Shown piece by piece: positions 50,790 through 58,035 of a stretch of DNA of 64,000 bases. A program made the position numbers and the translations under genes. A model generated the notes under the pieces. It ran no database searches. It was given only the letters and a program-made list of their open reading frames with translations, and had not been told where the DNA came from. The DNA comes from CAVSJJ01 sp963771015 (lineage in GTDB: Bacteria; Actinomycetota; Actinomycetes; Actinomycetales; Dermatophilaceae): NCBI GenBank assembly GCA_963771015.1, contig CAVYRN010000005.1, positions 682,001 through 746,000 on the forward strand. The letters run 5' to 3'. Positions within the stretch are counted from its first letter, which is position 1. Each line of letters opens with the position of its first letter.

Positions 50790-51893
50790 TCAGGGTCGGT
50801 AGACCTCGACGAGCGCGGTGACCGTCCCGCCGGGGGCCACGGTGGCGTCGACGAGCACGGGCCCGGTCGCGGCGACGTAGGTGCCGAACTGGGTGCACGG
50901 GACGGTCTTCGGGCTGAGCGGCTCGGTCCCGGCCACCCGCACCCCTCCGCGGCAGACCGCCGACGACGCCAGCGGCGCCGAGAACGCGGCACCGGTCGGC
51001 ACGTCGAGGTAGTCGTTGTCGAAGGGGTAGGCGATCCCGTGGGCCGCGGCATACGCCTTCCCGGCGGCGTCGTTGCCGTAGGTCCGCACGACGCCGATCG
51101 TGAGCGTCCGGCCGGTCAGGGCGGTGAGGTAGCCGTGGACCGTCCCCGCCTTGGCCGAGGTGGCCGAGGCCGAGGGCGCCGCTGAGGTCCCGGTGAACCG
51201 CATGCTCGCGAGGACCGCCGGGGTCTGCGGGTTGTCGAGGACGTCGACGACCTGCAGGTGCGTGGTCGGGAGCCACCACACCCGGGGGTGGAAGGTCTGG
51301 CCGTCGCCGCAGGTGGCCGTGTACGTGTCGAGGTATGCCGTCTTGGCGCCGAGCTTGGCGAAACCCTGCTCCGGGGCGTCCGACATCCGGGTGACGCCAT
51401 AGTCCGCGGCGGTGCCGTCGGTGGTCGAGCCGGGAACCGGGCACGGTGGGGCGTCGGTGGCGTGGTTCCAGCCGGCGACCTGGTGGACGACCCACGGCTT
51501 GCCCTCGGCCCCGGCCACGACGGCGCCCCACGAGATGGTGAGGTCGCAGCTGCCGTCGGCGGCGGTGACCGACGGGTCGTCGAGGCACACCGTGTCGAAC
51601 GGGGTGTCGATGTTCGCGGTGCCCCCGGAGCGCTCCTCGTGAGACCAGCCGGCGGGAACGACGACCGAGGCGACATCCCCCAGCGAGATCCTCGTCGCCG
51701 TCGACGTGGGCGAGGCGCTGGGGCTCGTCGAGGACTCCGCCGACGTCGTCGGCGCGGCGCCGCCGGCGCTGCCCCCGCCGCACGCCGTGAGGGCCAGCGC
51801 ACCGGACACGGCGGTCAGGGTGCCGACCACCCGGCGGACCGTCCGACGCCGGATGCGGGGCGGACGGGCGGGAACGGCAGGCAACGCGGACAC
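50790..51893 (-). CDS. Lipoprotein of unknown function
   Basis: 367 residues. After a basic N-terminus and a hydrophobic stretch comes lipobox ALTAC followed by GGGS, then a Ser/Thr linker. The rest forms two blocks: residues about 70-235 with four cysteines (CLDDPSV, CDLTISW, PPCPVPG, TCGDGQ) and a C-terminal block with a cysteine pair in AVCRGGVRV and VPCTQFG. No domain is recognised. It lies just upstream of the mod genes on the same strand, but a shared transcript is unlikely because the mod promoter sits between them. Confidence 0.7.
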   Translation of the reverse strand: MSALPAVPARPPRIRRRTVRRVVGTLTAVSGALALTACGGGSAGGAAPTTSAESSTSPSASPTSTATRISLGDVASVVVPAGWSHEERSGGTANIDTPFDTVCLDDPSVTAADGSCDLTISWGAVVAGAEGKPWVVHQVAGWNHATDAPPCPVPGSTTDGTAADYGVTRMSDAPEQGFAKLGAKTAYLDTYTATCGDGQTFHPRVWWLPTTHLQVVDVLDNPQTPAVLASMRFTGTSAAPSASATSAKAGTVHGYLTALTGRTLTIGVVRTYGNDAAGKAYAAAHGIAYPFDNDYLDVPTGAAFSAPLASSAVCRGGVRVAGTEPLSPKTVPCTQFGTYVAATGPVLVDATVAPGGTVTALVEVYRP

Positions 51894-51959
51894 GGCGGAT
51901 CCTCCGGACAGGGGTGGGGCAGGACCATTGTGGCGGCTGCGCCCCCGTTGCGCCCCCCG

Positions 51960-52050
51960 TGACGACGGGGGGTTGCTCCGCGGGCTGCTCCGGGGCTGCC
52001 CCGTGGGCTGCCCGGGGGTTGCTCCGAGGCGGCTCCGCGTGCGGGGCTAG
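51960..52050. repeat. Imperfect GC-rich tandem repeats upstream of the dehydrogenase gene
   Basis: About 90 bases with repeated GGGTTGCTCCG, GGGCTGCTCCG and GGGCTGCCCCG units lie between the lipoprotein gene and the GTG at 52061. No open frame or clear promoter is seen in them. Confidence 0.5.
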
Positions 52051-52060
52051 CGTGTGGGGC

Positions 52061-53200
52061 GTGAGCGACGCACGCCTGGACACGAGTGGCCACGAGCAGG
52101 TCGTCCTCTGCTCCGACCGGGCGACCGGCCTGCGGGCCGTCATCGCCCTGCACAACACCGCCCTGGGGCCGGGACTCGGCGGGACGCGGTTCCACCCGTA
52201 CGCGACCGAGGCCGAGGCCCTCGCCGATGTGCTGCGGCTGTCCCGGGCGATGTCGTACAAGAACGCCGTCGCGGGCCTGGCGCACGGTGGGGGCAAGGCC
52301 GTCATCATCGGCGACCCCAAGCGTGACAAGACCCCCGAGCTGCTCCGGGCCTATGGCCGGTTCGTCGAGTCCCTCGGCGGCCGCTACGTCACGGCATGCG
52401 ACGTCGGCACGTATGTCGCCGACATGGACGTCGTCGCCGAGACCACCCGGTGGGCGACCGGTCGCTCCGAGAAACACGGCGGGGCGGGCGACTCCTCGGT
52501 GCTGACGGCATTCGGGGTCTTCCAGGGGATGCGGGCCTGCGCCGAGCACCGGTGGGGGGAACCGACCCTGCGCGGTCGGCGGGTCGGCGTCGCCGGGGTC
52601 GGCAAGGTGGGTCGGCTGCTCACCGGCCACCTCCTCGACGACGGCGCGGAGGTCGTCGTCACCGACGTCGACGAGGCGGCGCTGGCCGCCCTCATCGCCC
52701 GGCACCCGCACGTCCAGGTCGTCGCGGACGCCGGCACCCTCGTCCGGGCCGACCTCGACGTCTACTCCCCGTGCGCGATGGGCGGCGCCCTCGACGCGGA
52801 CACCGTCGAGGCCCTGACCGCCTCGGTGGTCTGCGGCGGCGCCAACAACCAGCTCGTCACCGAGTCAGCCGGCGGCACGGCCGACCGGCTGCGCGAGCGC
52901 GGGGTCACCTACGCACCCGACTTCCTCGTCAACGCCGGTGGCGTCATCCAGGTGAGCGACGAGCTGCACGGGTTCGACATGGAGCGCGCCCGGGCCGCCA
53001 CCGGGGCGATCTTCGACCACACCCTCGAGGTGCTGCGCACCGCGGATGCCGAGGGCGTGACCCCCGCCGCCGCCGCCGACGCCATCGCCGAGCGCCGGAT
53101 GGCCGCCGGCCTGCCCCACCTGTGGCTGCCCGAGGGTGAGCTCCCAAGGGGTGTGAACGAGCTCCCGAAGGGTGGGAATCCGCCCCATCCGCGCCCCTGA
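52061..53200 (+). CDS. Leucine/valine-type amino-acid dehydrogenase
   Basis: 379 residues from a GTG at 52061. The N-terminal dimerisation and catalytic domain has GGTRFHPYATEAEALADVLRLSRAMSYKNA and GLAHGGGKAVI with the catalytic Lys. The second half is a Rossmann domain (VGVAGVGKVGRLLTGHLL) typical of Glu/Leu/Phe/Val dehydrogenases. It deaminates branched-chain amino acids to keto acids with NAD. The last 14 residues come from a 21-bp direct repeat and a long inverted repeat, so the tail is probably a recent extension. Confidence 0.9.
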   Translation: MSDARLDTSGHEQVVLCSDRATGLRAVIALHNTALGPGLGGTRFHPYATEAEALADVLRLSRAMSYKNAVAGLAHGGGKAVIIGDPKRDKTPELLRAYGRFVESLGGRYVTACDVGTYVADMDVVAETTRWATGRSEKHGGAGDSSVLTAFGVFQGMRACAEHRWGEPTLRGRRVGVAGVGKVGRLLTGHLLDDGAEVVVTDVDEAALAALIARHPHVQVVADAGTLVRADLDVYSPCAMGGALDADTVEALTASVVCGGANNQLVTESAGGTADRLRERGVTYAPDFLVNAGGVIQVSDELHGFDMERARAATGAIFDHTLEVLRTADAEGVTPAAAADAIAERRMAAGLPHLWLPEGELPRGVNELPKGGNPPHPRP

Positions 53201-53222
53201 AGGGGCGGATTCCCACCCTTCG
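53166..53222. terminator. Perfect 21-bp inverted repeat, probable bidirectional terminator
   Basis: Arms 53166-53186 and 53202-53222 are exact inverted copies of 21 bases with a 15-base loop. The stop codon of the dehydrogenase (53198-53200) lies in the loop. The structure sits between two convergent genes and is by far the strongest hairpin in the window. There is no T-tract. Confidence 0.75.
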
Positions 53223-53233
53223 AGGCGTTGGCG

Positions 53234-54253
53234 TCAGCCCGCGGCCGCCGGAGCCAGCTCGCGCAGACCGGGCAGGACCTGCTCGGCGAAGGTCCGCAGG
53301 AAACGCTCCTGGTCGTGCCCGGGACCGTGGAAGACGAGGTGGTCGAAGCCGAGGTCGGTGTACTCCTTGACCGCCGCGACGACCTCCTCGGGCCGCGATG
53401 CGACGATCCAGCGCTGGGCCACCTGCTCGATGGGCAGCTCGTCGGCGGCCTTCTCGATCGCGAGCGGCGAGTGCAGGGAGTGCTTCTCCTCCGCCGTGAG
53501 CGACAGCGGCGCCCAGAACCGGGTGTTGTGGAGGGCGAGCTCGGGGTCGGGGTCCCAGGAGAGCTTGATCTCGATCATCCGGTCGATGTCGTCCGGGCCG
53601 CGCCCGGCCTTCTCCAGCCCCTCGTCGACCGCCGGGATGAGTCTGTCCGCATACAGCTCCCGGCCCTTGCCCGAGGTGCAGATGAAGCCGTCGGCGACGC
53701 GGCCGGCATACCGGGCGACGAGCGGACCACCCGCGGCGACGTACAGGGGGACCGGCGTGTCCGGGCGGTCGTAGATGGCGGCGTCGTCGGTCTGGAAGAA
53801 GTCGCCCTCGAAGCTGACCCGCCCCTCGCTCCATAGGGCGCGGATGAGCTCGACGGCCTCCCGGAGCCGGGCGAACCGCTCCTTGAACTCCGGCCAGTCG
53901 CCCTCCACCGCGCCGACCGCCATCTCGTTGAGGGCCTCGCCCGTGCCGACCCCGAGGAAGGCCCGCCCCGGCGCGAGGCAGCCAAGGGTCGCGAAGGACT
54001 GGGCGATGACGGCCGGGTTGTACCGGAACGTCGGGGTGAGGACCGAGGTGCCGAGGGTGATCCGCTCGGTCCGGGCGGCCACGTGGCCGAGCCAGATGAG
54101 CACGTTGGGAGCGTGGCCCCCCTCGATCCGCCACGGCTGGAAATGGTCGGACACGGTGACCGAGTCCAGGCCCAGCTCCTCGGCGAGCACGGCGTATGCC
54201 GTGAGCTCACCCGGGTCGAACTGCTCCGCCGACGCCTTGTAGCCGATGCGCAC
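53234..54253 (-). CDS. fgd: F420-dependent glucose-6-phosphate dehydrogenase
   Basis: 339 residues from a GTG with GAGGAG upstream. It matches mycobacterial Fgd closely along its whole length: IGYKASAEQFDP, DSVTVSDHFQPW, LGTSVLTPTFRYNPAVIAQ, FLGVGTGEALNE, ADGFICTSGKG and NTRFWAPLSLTAEEKHS. The catalytic His and Trp of DHFQPW and the Glu of GTGEALNE are present. It oxidises glucose 6-phosphate while reducing coenzyme F420, which means the organism makes F420. Upstream in-frame extension to 54646 has no family support. Confidence 0.95.
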   Translation of the reverse strand: MRIGYKASAEQFDPGELTAYAVLAEELGLDSVTVSDHFQPWRIEGGHAPNVLIWLGHVAARTERITLGTSVLTPTFRYNPAVIAQSFATLGCLAPGRAFLGVGTGEALNEMAVGAVEGDWPEFKERFARLREAVELIRALWSEGRVSFEGDFFQTDDAAIYDRPDTPVPLYVAAGGPLVARYAGRVADGFICTSGKGRELYADRLIPAVDEGLEKAGRGPDDIDRMIEIKLSWDPDPELALHNTRFWAPLSLTAEEKHSLHSPLAIEKAADELPIEQVAQRWIVASRPEEVVAAVKEYTDLGFDHLVFHGPGHDQERFLRTFAEQVLPGLRELAPAAAG

Positions 54254-54505
54254 GTGGTCTCCTCGCTGCGGATGGTCGGTTCCGCCGGCCCTCCCTGCCG
54301 GACCGGGCCAGCCTACGACGGCGTCCGGCCCGCCGCCGTAGGGCGTCCGGATCCTGCCGCGTGTCGGCTGATCCCTGCAGACTGATGTAGCGTTGCTCTC
54401 ACGACACACACACGATTCCCGGGACCGCTCCGCGACGTGGGATGACTCCGAAGGGGCCATCCGCAAAGCGATGCCGCCCCGGCAGACGCATGAGGGGGTC
54501 ACGCC
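54254..54505. other. Intergenic region upstream of fgd and DUF3073
   Basis: About 250 bases between divergent genes. It must hold two promoters. ATGTAGCGTTGC near 54384 is a possible -10 area for the DUF3073 gene, whose ribosome site GAGGGGG precedes 54506. No hairpin or small gene is evident. Confidence 0.4.
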
Positions 54506-54697
54506 ATGGGGCGCGGCCGTGCCAAAGCCAAGCAGACCAAGGTTGCTCGCGAGCTGAAGTACTACAGCCCCGATACCGACCTCAGCGCGCTTGAGCGGGA
54601 ACTTCACGCCGAGACTCGGCATGTTGATCGGGCCACCGACGAGCATGCCCGGGACGAGGACGACGACTACGGAGGGTGGGCATCCGGGCAGCGCTGA
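54506..54697 (+). CDS. DUF3073 family protein
   Basis: 63 residues. The N-terminus GRGRAKAKQTKVARELKYYSP is highly conserved in this small actinobacterial family, and the tail is very acidic (DEHARDEDDDYGG). The basic head and acidic tail suggest binding to nucleic acid or to a ribosomal partner, but the function is unknown. In many actinobacteria it is encoded near purM, as here. Confidence 0.9.
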   Translation: MGRGRAKAKQTKVARELKYYSPDTDLSALERELHAETRHVDRATDEHARDEDDDYGGWASGQR

Positions 54698-54822
54698 CCG
54701 CCCGGCCCTTGTGCTTGTGACCGACAGCCGAGGCTGTCTCCGGCCGTGCCGGGGCCTCGGCCGGTCGATGTTGCGTACCGGCGACGGCCCACCGCCAGCG
54801 GCCCTTCTGCGATGCTCGGGTG

Positions 54823-55392
54823 ATGAGTGGCGCGCTGCCGACCCCGACGACCCTGCCGGGCGAACCCACCGACGACGCTGACAGCTGGCTCGTCGTCATC
54901 GGCGCCCAGCGCATCTTCGCCGACCCCGACAGCCCGTGGGGCTCACCGATGTGGCCCGACGTCGTCGCCCCGCTCCGGCACCTCGCGGCGGCGTACGGGG
55001 ACCGGGTCGTCTTCACCCGGTTCGTCGCCGACCCCACCCTCGGCGGCTCGTGGGGCCCGTACTACCGGCAGTGGCCGTTCGCCCTCGTCCCCGACGACGA
55101 CCCGCTCTACGCCCTCGTCCCCGAGCTCGAGGGCATCTCGACCCACCTCGTGACCGCGCCGACCTTCGGAACCTGGAACACCGCGATGCGGGCGATCGTG
55201 GGGCCGCGGCCCACGCTGACCCTGGCGGGGGTCCCCACGGACCGCTGCATCATCGCGACGGCGCTCCCGGCCGCCGACGCCGGCGCCACCGTCAAGATCG
55301 CGGCCTGGGCGTGTGCCGGGTCGACGCCGGAGAACCACCGCCGGGCCCTGGACAGCATGGCCCTGTTCCGGCCGCTGATCACCATCGTCTGA
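54823..55392 (+). CDS. Cysteine hydrolase, isochorismatase-like
   Basis: 189 residues. The fold shows an early catalytic Asp position (WLVVIGAQRIFAD; here Gly-Ala replaces the usual D-x-Q), then VVFTRFVADP, and the nucleophile region TLAGVPTDRCIIATALPAADAG, where Cys follows the conserved cis-peptide. Members hydrolyse nicotinamide, isochorismate or related amides. The loss of the usual first Asp makes activity uncertain. It is convergent with purM, nine bases away. Confidence 0.75.
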   Translation: MSGALPTPTTLPGEPTDDADSWLVVIGAQRIFADPDSPWGSPMWPDVVAPLRHLAAAYGDRVVFTRFVADPTLGGSWGPYYRQWPFALVPDDDPLYALVPELEGISTHLVTAPTFGTWNTAMRAIVGPRPTLTLAGVPTDRCIIATALPAADAGATVKIAAWACAGSTPENHRRALDSMALFRPLITIV

Positions 55393-55401
55393 CGGGCGAC
55401 G

Positions 55402-56526
55402 TCAGGCGGGATGCGCGCCGACCAGCTGGACCGAGCCGCCGTCGACGCCCTTCGCGCCGTGGACGACCTCGACGCCGGACCGGACCGGCGCGTTCGCCGC
55501 ATCGAACACCTCGCCCATGACCCACGACGCGATGCCGCGACCGGCGAGGTGCGCGACGGCCGCGTCCACACTCTCGGACGGAAGGACGGCGACGAAGCCG
55601 ACGCCCATGTTGAGGGTGCGCTCGAGGTCGGCGGACGGGACGTGGCCGAGCGCGCCGATCGTCGAGAAGACCGGTGCCGGTCGCCACGACGACCGGTCGA
55701 TCCGGGCATGCATGCCCTGCGGCAGGACCCGCGCCAGGTTGGCGGCGAGCCCGCCGCCGGTCACGTGGCTGAGCGCGTGGACTCCGGCGTCGACGGCTCC
55801 GCCGAGCTCGCCGATGAGGTCGAGCAGGTCGGTGGCGTAGACCCGGGTCGGGGTGAGCAGCTCCTCGCCCAGGGTCCGGCCGAACTCGGGGACGTCCCGG
55901 TCCAGCTCCCACCCGGCCGCGGCAACGATCCGGCGCACGAGGGAGTACCCGTTGGCGTGCAGGCCGCTCGAGGCCAGGCCGAGAACGACGTCGCCCGTGC
56001 GGACCCGGTGGGCACCCAGCACGGCGGCATACTCGACGACCCCGGTGGCGGCACCGGCGACGTCGTACTCGTCCGGGTCGAGAAGCCCCGGGTGCTCCGC
56101 CGTCTCCCCGCCGACGAGGGCGACACGGGCCTGGACGCACCCCTGCGCGATGCCGGAGACGATCGCGGCGATCCGCTCCGGAACGACCTTGCCGGTCGCG
56201 ATGTAGTCGGTCATGAACAGCGGTTCGGCGCCACAGACGACGATGTCGTCGACGACCATGGCGACGAGGTCGATGCCGATCGTGTCGTGTCGGTCGAGCG
56301 CCTGGGCGATGGCGACCTTCGTGCCGACGCCGTCGGTCGACGTCGCGAGAACCGGGCGGCGCATCGTCGCGAGCTTGGAGACGTCGAACATCCCGGCGAA
56401 CCCGCCGAGGTCGCCGATGACCTCGGCACGGGTGGCCCGGCGGACCGAGGCCTTCATCAGCTCGACGGCCTTGTCCCCCGCCTCGACATCCACCCCGGCC
56501 GCGGCATACGTGATCTCGTCGCTCAC
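55402..56526 (-). CDS. purM: Phosphoribosylformylglycinamidine cyclo-ligase
   Basis: 374 residues, standard length for AIR synthetase. TYAAAGVDVEAGDKAVELMK opens the protein, STDGVGTKVAIAQ and MVVDDIVVCGAEPLFMTDYIA hold ATP and metal contacts, and VALVGGETAEHPG and HVTGGGLAANLARVLP follow. It closes the imidazole ring in purine synthesis. In most actinobacteria purF is immediately upstream. Here 1.5 kb containing the palindrome-flanked nuclease gene separates the two. Confidence 0.96.
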   Translation of the reverse strand: MSDEITYAAAGVDVEAGDKAVELMKASVRRATRAEVIGDLGGFAGMFDVSKLATMRRPVLATSTDGVGTKVAIAQALDRHDTIGIDLVAMVVDDIVVCGAEPLFMTDYIATGKVVPERIAAIVSGIAQGCVQARVALVGGETAEHPGLLDPDEYDVAGAATGVVEYAAVLGAHRVRTGDVVLGLASSGLHANGYSLVRRIVAAAGWELDRDVPEFGRTLGEELLTPTRVYATDLLDLIGELGGAVDAGVHALSHVTGGGLAANLARVLPQGMHARIDRSSWRPAPVFSTIGALGHVPSADLERTLNMGVGFVAVLPSESVDAAVAHLAGRGIASWVMGEVFDAANAPVRSGVEVVHGAKGVDGGSVQLVGAHPA

Positions 56527-56562
56527 GAGCCCAGCGTAGGGGCCCCACCGGCTCTCCCCCCA

Positions 56563-56607
56563 TTCGAGGTATTCCGGTCCCGTCTGCGGGCACCGGATTA
56601 CCTCGAA
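56563..56607. repeat. Palindromic repeat unit A1
   Basis: TTCGAGGTA at 56563-56571 pairs with TACCTCGAA at 56599-56607, then TCCGGT with ACCGGA after one T/T mismatch; the loop contains a CCCG/CGGG mini-stem. It is nearly identical to unit B2. Confidence 0.8.
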
Positions 56608-56626
56608 CCACCGGGTTCACCGTCGG

Positions 56627-56670
56627 TCGAGGTATTCGGGTTCCACCAGACGGGACCGGAATACCTCGAA
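56627..56670. repeat. Palindromic repeat unit A2
   Basis: Arms of 18 bases (56627-56644 and 56652-56669) pair with two exceptions, one a G-T wobble. It begins TCGAGGTATTC like the other units and has the same orientation. Confidence 0.78.
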
Positions 56671-56762
56671 CCACCATCCACAGGGGCGAGGCGGAGCGAG
56701 TGCCGTCCACAGGAGGGGACGCGTTCGGTGGCCGACGGTGTCCCGGCGAGCACCCTGGGCGG

Positions 56763-57698
56763 ATGAGACGCACGAAGTCGTATGCCGGCCTGCTCGACCG
56801 GGCACGTCGCGACGCCGAGCCACGGGACCTCGTCTCCTCTCGCGACCGGCTCGGCGAGCTCGGGATCGACGCCCGCGTCATCCGCCGTGAGGTGGCCCAC
56901 CGACGGTGGGTCATGCACGGGCGCCAGACGGTGGCGCTGCACACGGGACCACTGTCCGACCTCGCGCAGCGCTGGCGGGCGCTCTACGAGGTGGGAACCC
57001 GAATAGCGGTCATCGACGGGGTCTCTGCCCTCCTCGCGGCCGGGATGACAGGGTTCGAGGACGCCACGATCCATGTGTCCGTCAAGCACACCGCGGCGGT
57101 CGAGCCCGTCGCCGGGGTCACCATCCACAAGGTCATCAGGCGGGTCGACGAAGAGACCGTCCATACCGGGCTGCCGAGGACAAGGCCGGCCGTCGCCGCG
57201 ATCCGCGCGGCCCACTGGGCGTCGAGCGACCGCCAGGCGGCCCTTCTGCTCGCGATGCCCATCCAGCAGCGACTGGCGAGCGGCCGGGCGCTTCTGGACG
57301 CGGAGTCGGCCGTTCGCGGACGGAACCGTCGGCGGTTCATCCACCTGGTGGCCCACGACATCGCCGACGGCGCACACTCCCTCGGCGAGCTCGACTTCAC
57401 CCGGCTGTGCCGCCGCTATCACCTGCCTCGCCCCACGCACCAGATCGTGCGGCACGGCCCACGAGGACGCATCTACCTCGACGTCGGGTGGGAGGAGATC
57501 GGGCTCTTCGTCGAGATCGACGGCGCCGGGCACGGCTGGGGCCTGGCCCGCACCGACGACCTCCTCCGTCAGAATGCCGTCACGCTGGCTCGCGGGACGG
57601 TGCTCCGCATCGACGTCCTCGGTCTGCGGCTCGAGGAGAGCGTGTTCATGCGGCAGGTCGCGGCGGCCCACGCCGAGCTGAACCGCCGCGCCGCCTGA
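56763..57698 (+). CDS. AbiEi-like winged-helix plus DUF559/Vsr-like nuclease protein
   Basis: 311 residues from the ATG at 56763; a GTG at 56700 would add 21 residues but has poorer spacing. Residues about 20-65 resemble the N-terminal winged helix of AbiEi-type proteins (LGIDARVIRREVAHRRWVMHG). The C-terminal 90 residues match DUF559 endonuclease-like domains: YLDVGWEEIGLFVEIDGAGH gives the D-x-E-x-D core of a PD-(D/E)XK fold, followed by DDLLRQNAVTLARGTVLRI. It has no partner toxin gene. It is flanked on both sides by paired palindromes and lies against the strand of purF and purM. Its job is unknown; DNA nicking linked to the repeats is one possibility. Confidence 0.75.
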   Translation: MRRTKSYAGLLDRARRDAEPRDLVSSRDRLGELGIDARVIRREVAHRRWVMHGRQTVALHTGPLSDLAQRWRALYEVGTRIAVIDGVSALLAAGMTGFEDATIHVSVKHTAAVEPVAGVTIHKVIRRVDEETVHTGLPRTRPAVAAIRAAHWASSDRQAALLLAMPIQQRLASGRALLDAESAVRGRNRRRFIHLVAHDIADGAHSLGELDFTRLCRRYHLPRPTHQIVRHGPRGRIYLDVGWEEIGLFVEIDGAGHGWGLARTDDLLRQNAVTLARGTVLRIDVLGLRLEESVFMRQVAAAHAELNRRAA

Positions 57699-57723
57699 GG
57701 TCGACCGCCGGCACCACCCGGCA

Positions 57724-57768
57724 TTCGAGGTATTCCGATACCACCGGACGCGACCCGATTACCTCGAA
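57724..57768. repeat. Palindromic repeat unit B1
   Basis: TTCGAGGTA at 57724-57732 pairs with TACCTCGAA at 57760-57768. The inner part is more diverged than in the other three units. It starts 25 bases after the nuclease stop codon. Confidence 0.75.
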
Positions 57769-57788
57769 CCACCAGCCCAACCCTCGGG

Positions 57789-57832
57789 TCGAGGTATTCC
57801 AGTCCCGTCTGCGGGCACCGGATTACCTCGAA
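57789..57832. repeat. Palindromic repeat unit B2
   Basis: Same arms and loop as unit A1 with a single base change (A for G at 57801). It marks the right end of the candidate element. Confidence 0.8.
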
Positions 57833-57902
57833 TCGGGCGGCCCCAGGGTGGGTGACGAGCAGGCTTCGAGACCCGCGCGGATGACAGGTTGGGCGGCTCT
57901 CA

Positions 57903-58035
57903 GGGATCAGCCGGCCCAAGGGATCAGCCGGCCCAAGGGATCAGCCAGCCCCAGGATCAGCCGGCCCCAGGATCAGCCGGCCCAAGGGATCAGCCGGCCC
58001 AAGGGATCAGCCGGCCCAAGGGATGAGCCGGCTCA
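57903..58035. repeat. Tandem array of about eight 16-17-bp units at the purF 3' end
   Basis: GGGATCAGCCGGCCCAA is repeated at 57903, 57920, 57937, 57954, 57970, 57986, 58003 and, in degenerate form, 58020. Units 3 and 4 carry small changes. The last unit includes the purF stop codon, so the array may have grown from that end. There are no spacers, which rules out CRISPR. Each unit contains GCCGGC and could form stems with its neighbours. Confidence 0.85.

Larger units (their letters stand above)
56563..57832. mobile_element. Candidate palindrome-flanked nuclease element inserted between purF and purM
   Basis: Two related palindromes stand on the left of a plus-strand nuclease gene and two on its right, making a unit of about 1.27 kb. 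The outermost palindromes (56563-56607 and 57789-57832) are almost identical, differing at one base in the shared 44. The unit interrupts a gene pair that is normally adjacent and lies on the opposite strand. This layout recalls REP-tyrosine-transposase elements, but the protein here is a DUF559-type nuclease. No target-site duplication could be read with confidence. The element status is an inference. Confidence 0.5.

Noticed and set aside
53166..53222. Terminal inverted repeats of a mobile element
   Set aside because: The arms are only 15 bases apart, leaving no room for cargo, and no second copy was seen. A terminator between convergent genes is simpler.
57903..58035. CRISPR array
   Set aside because: The repeats are contiguous with no unique spacers, and no cas gene is in the window.
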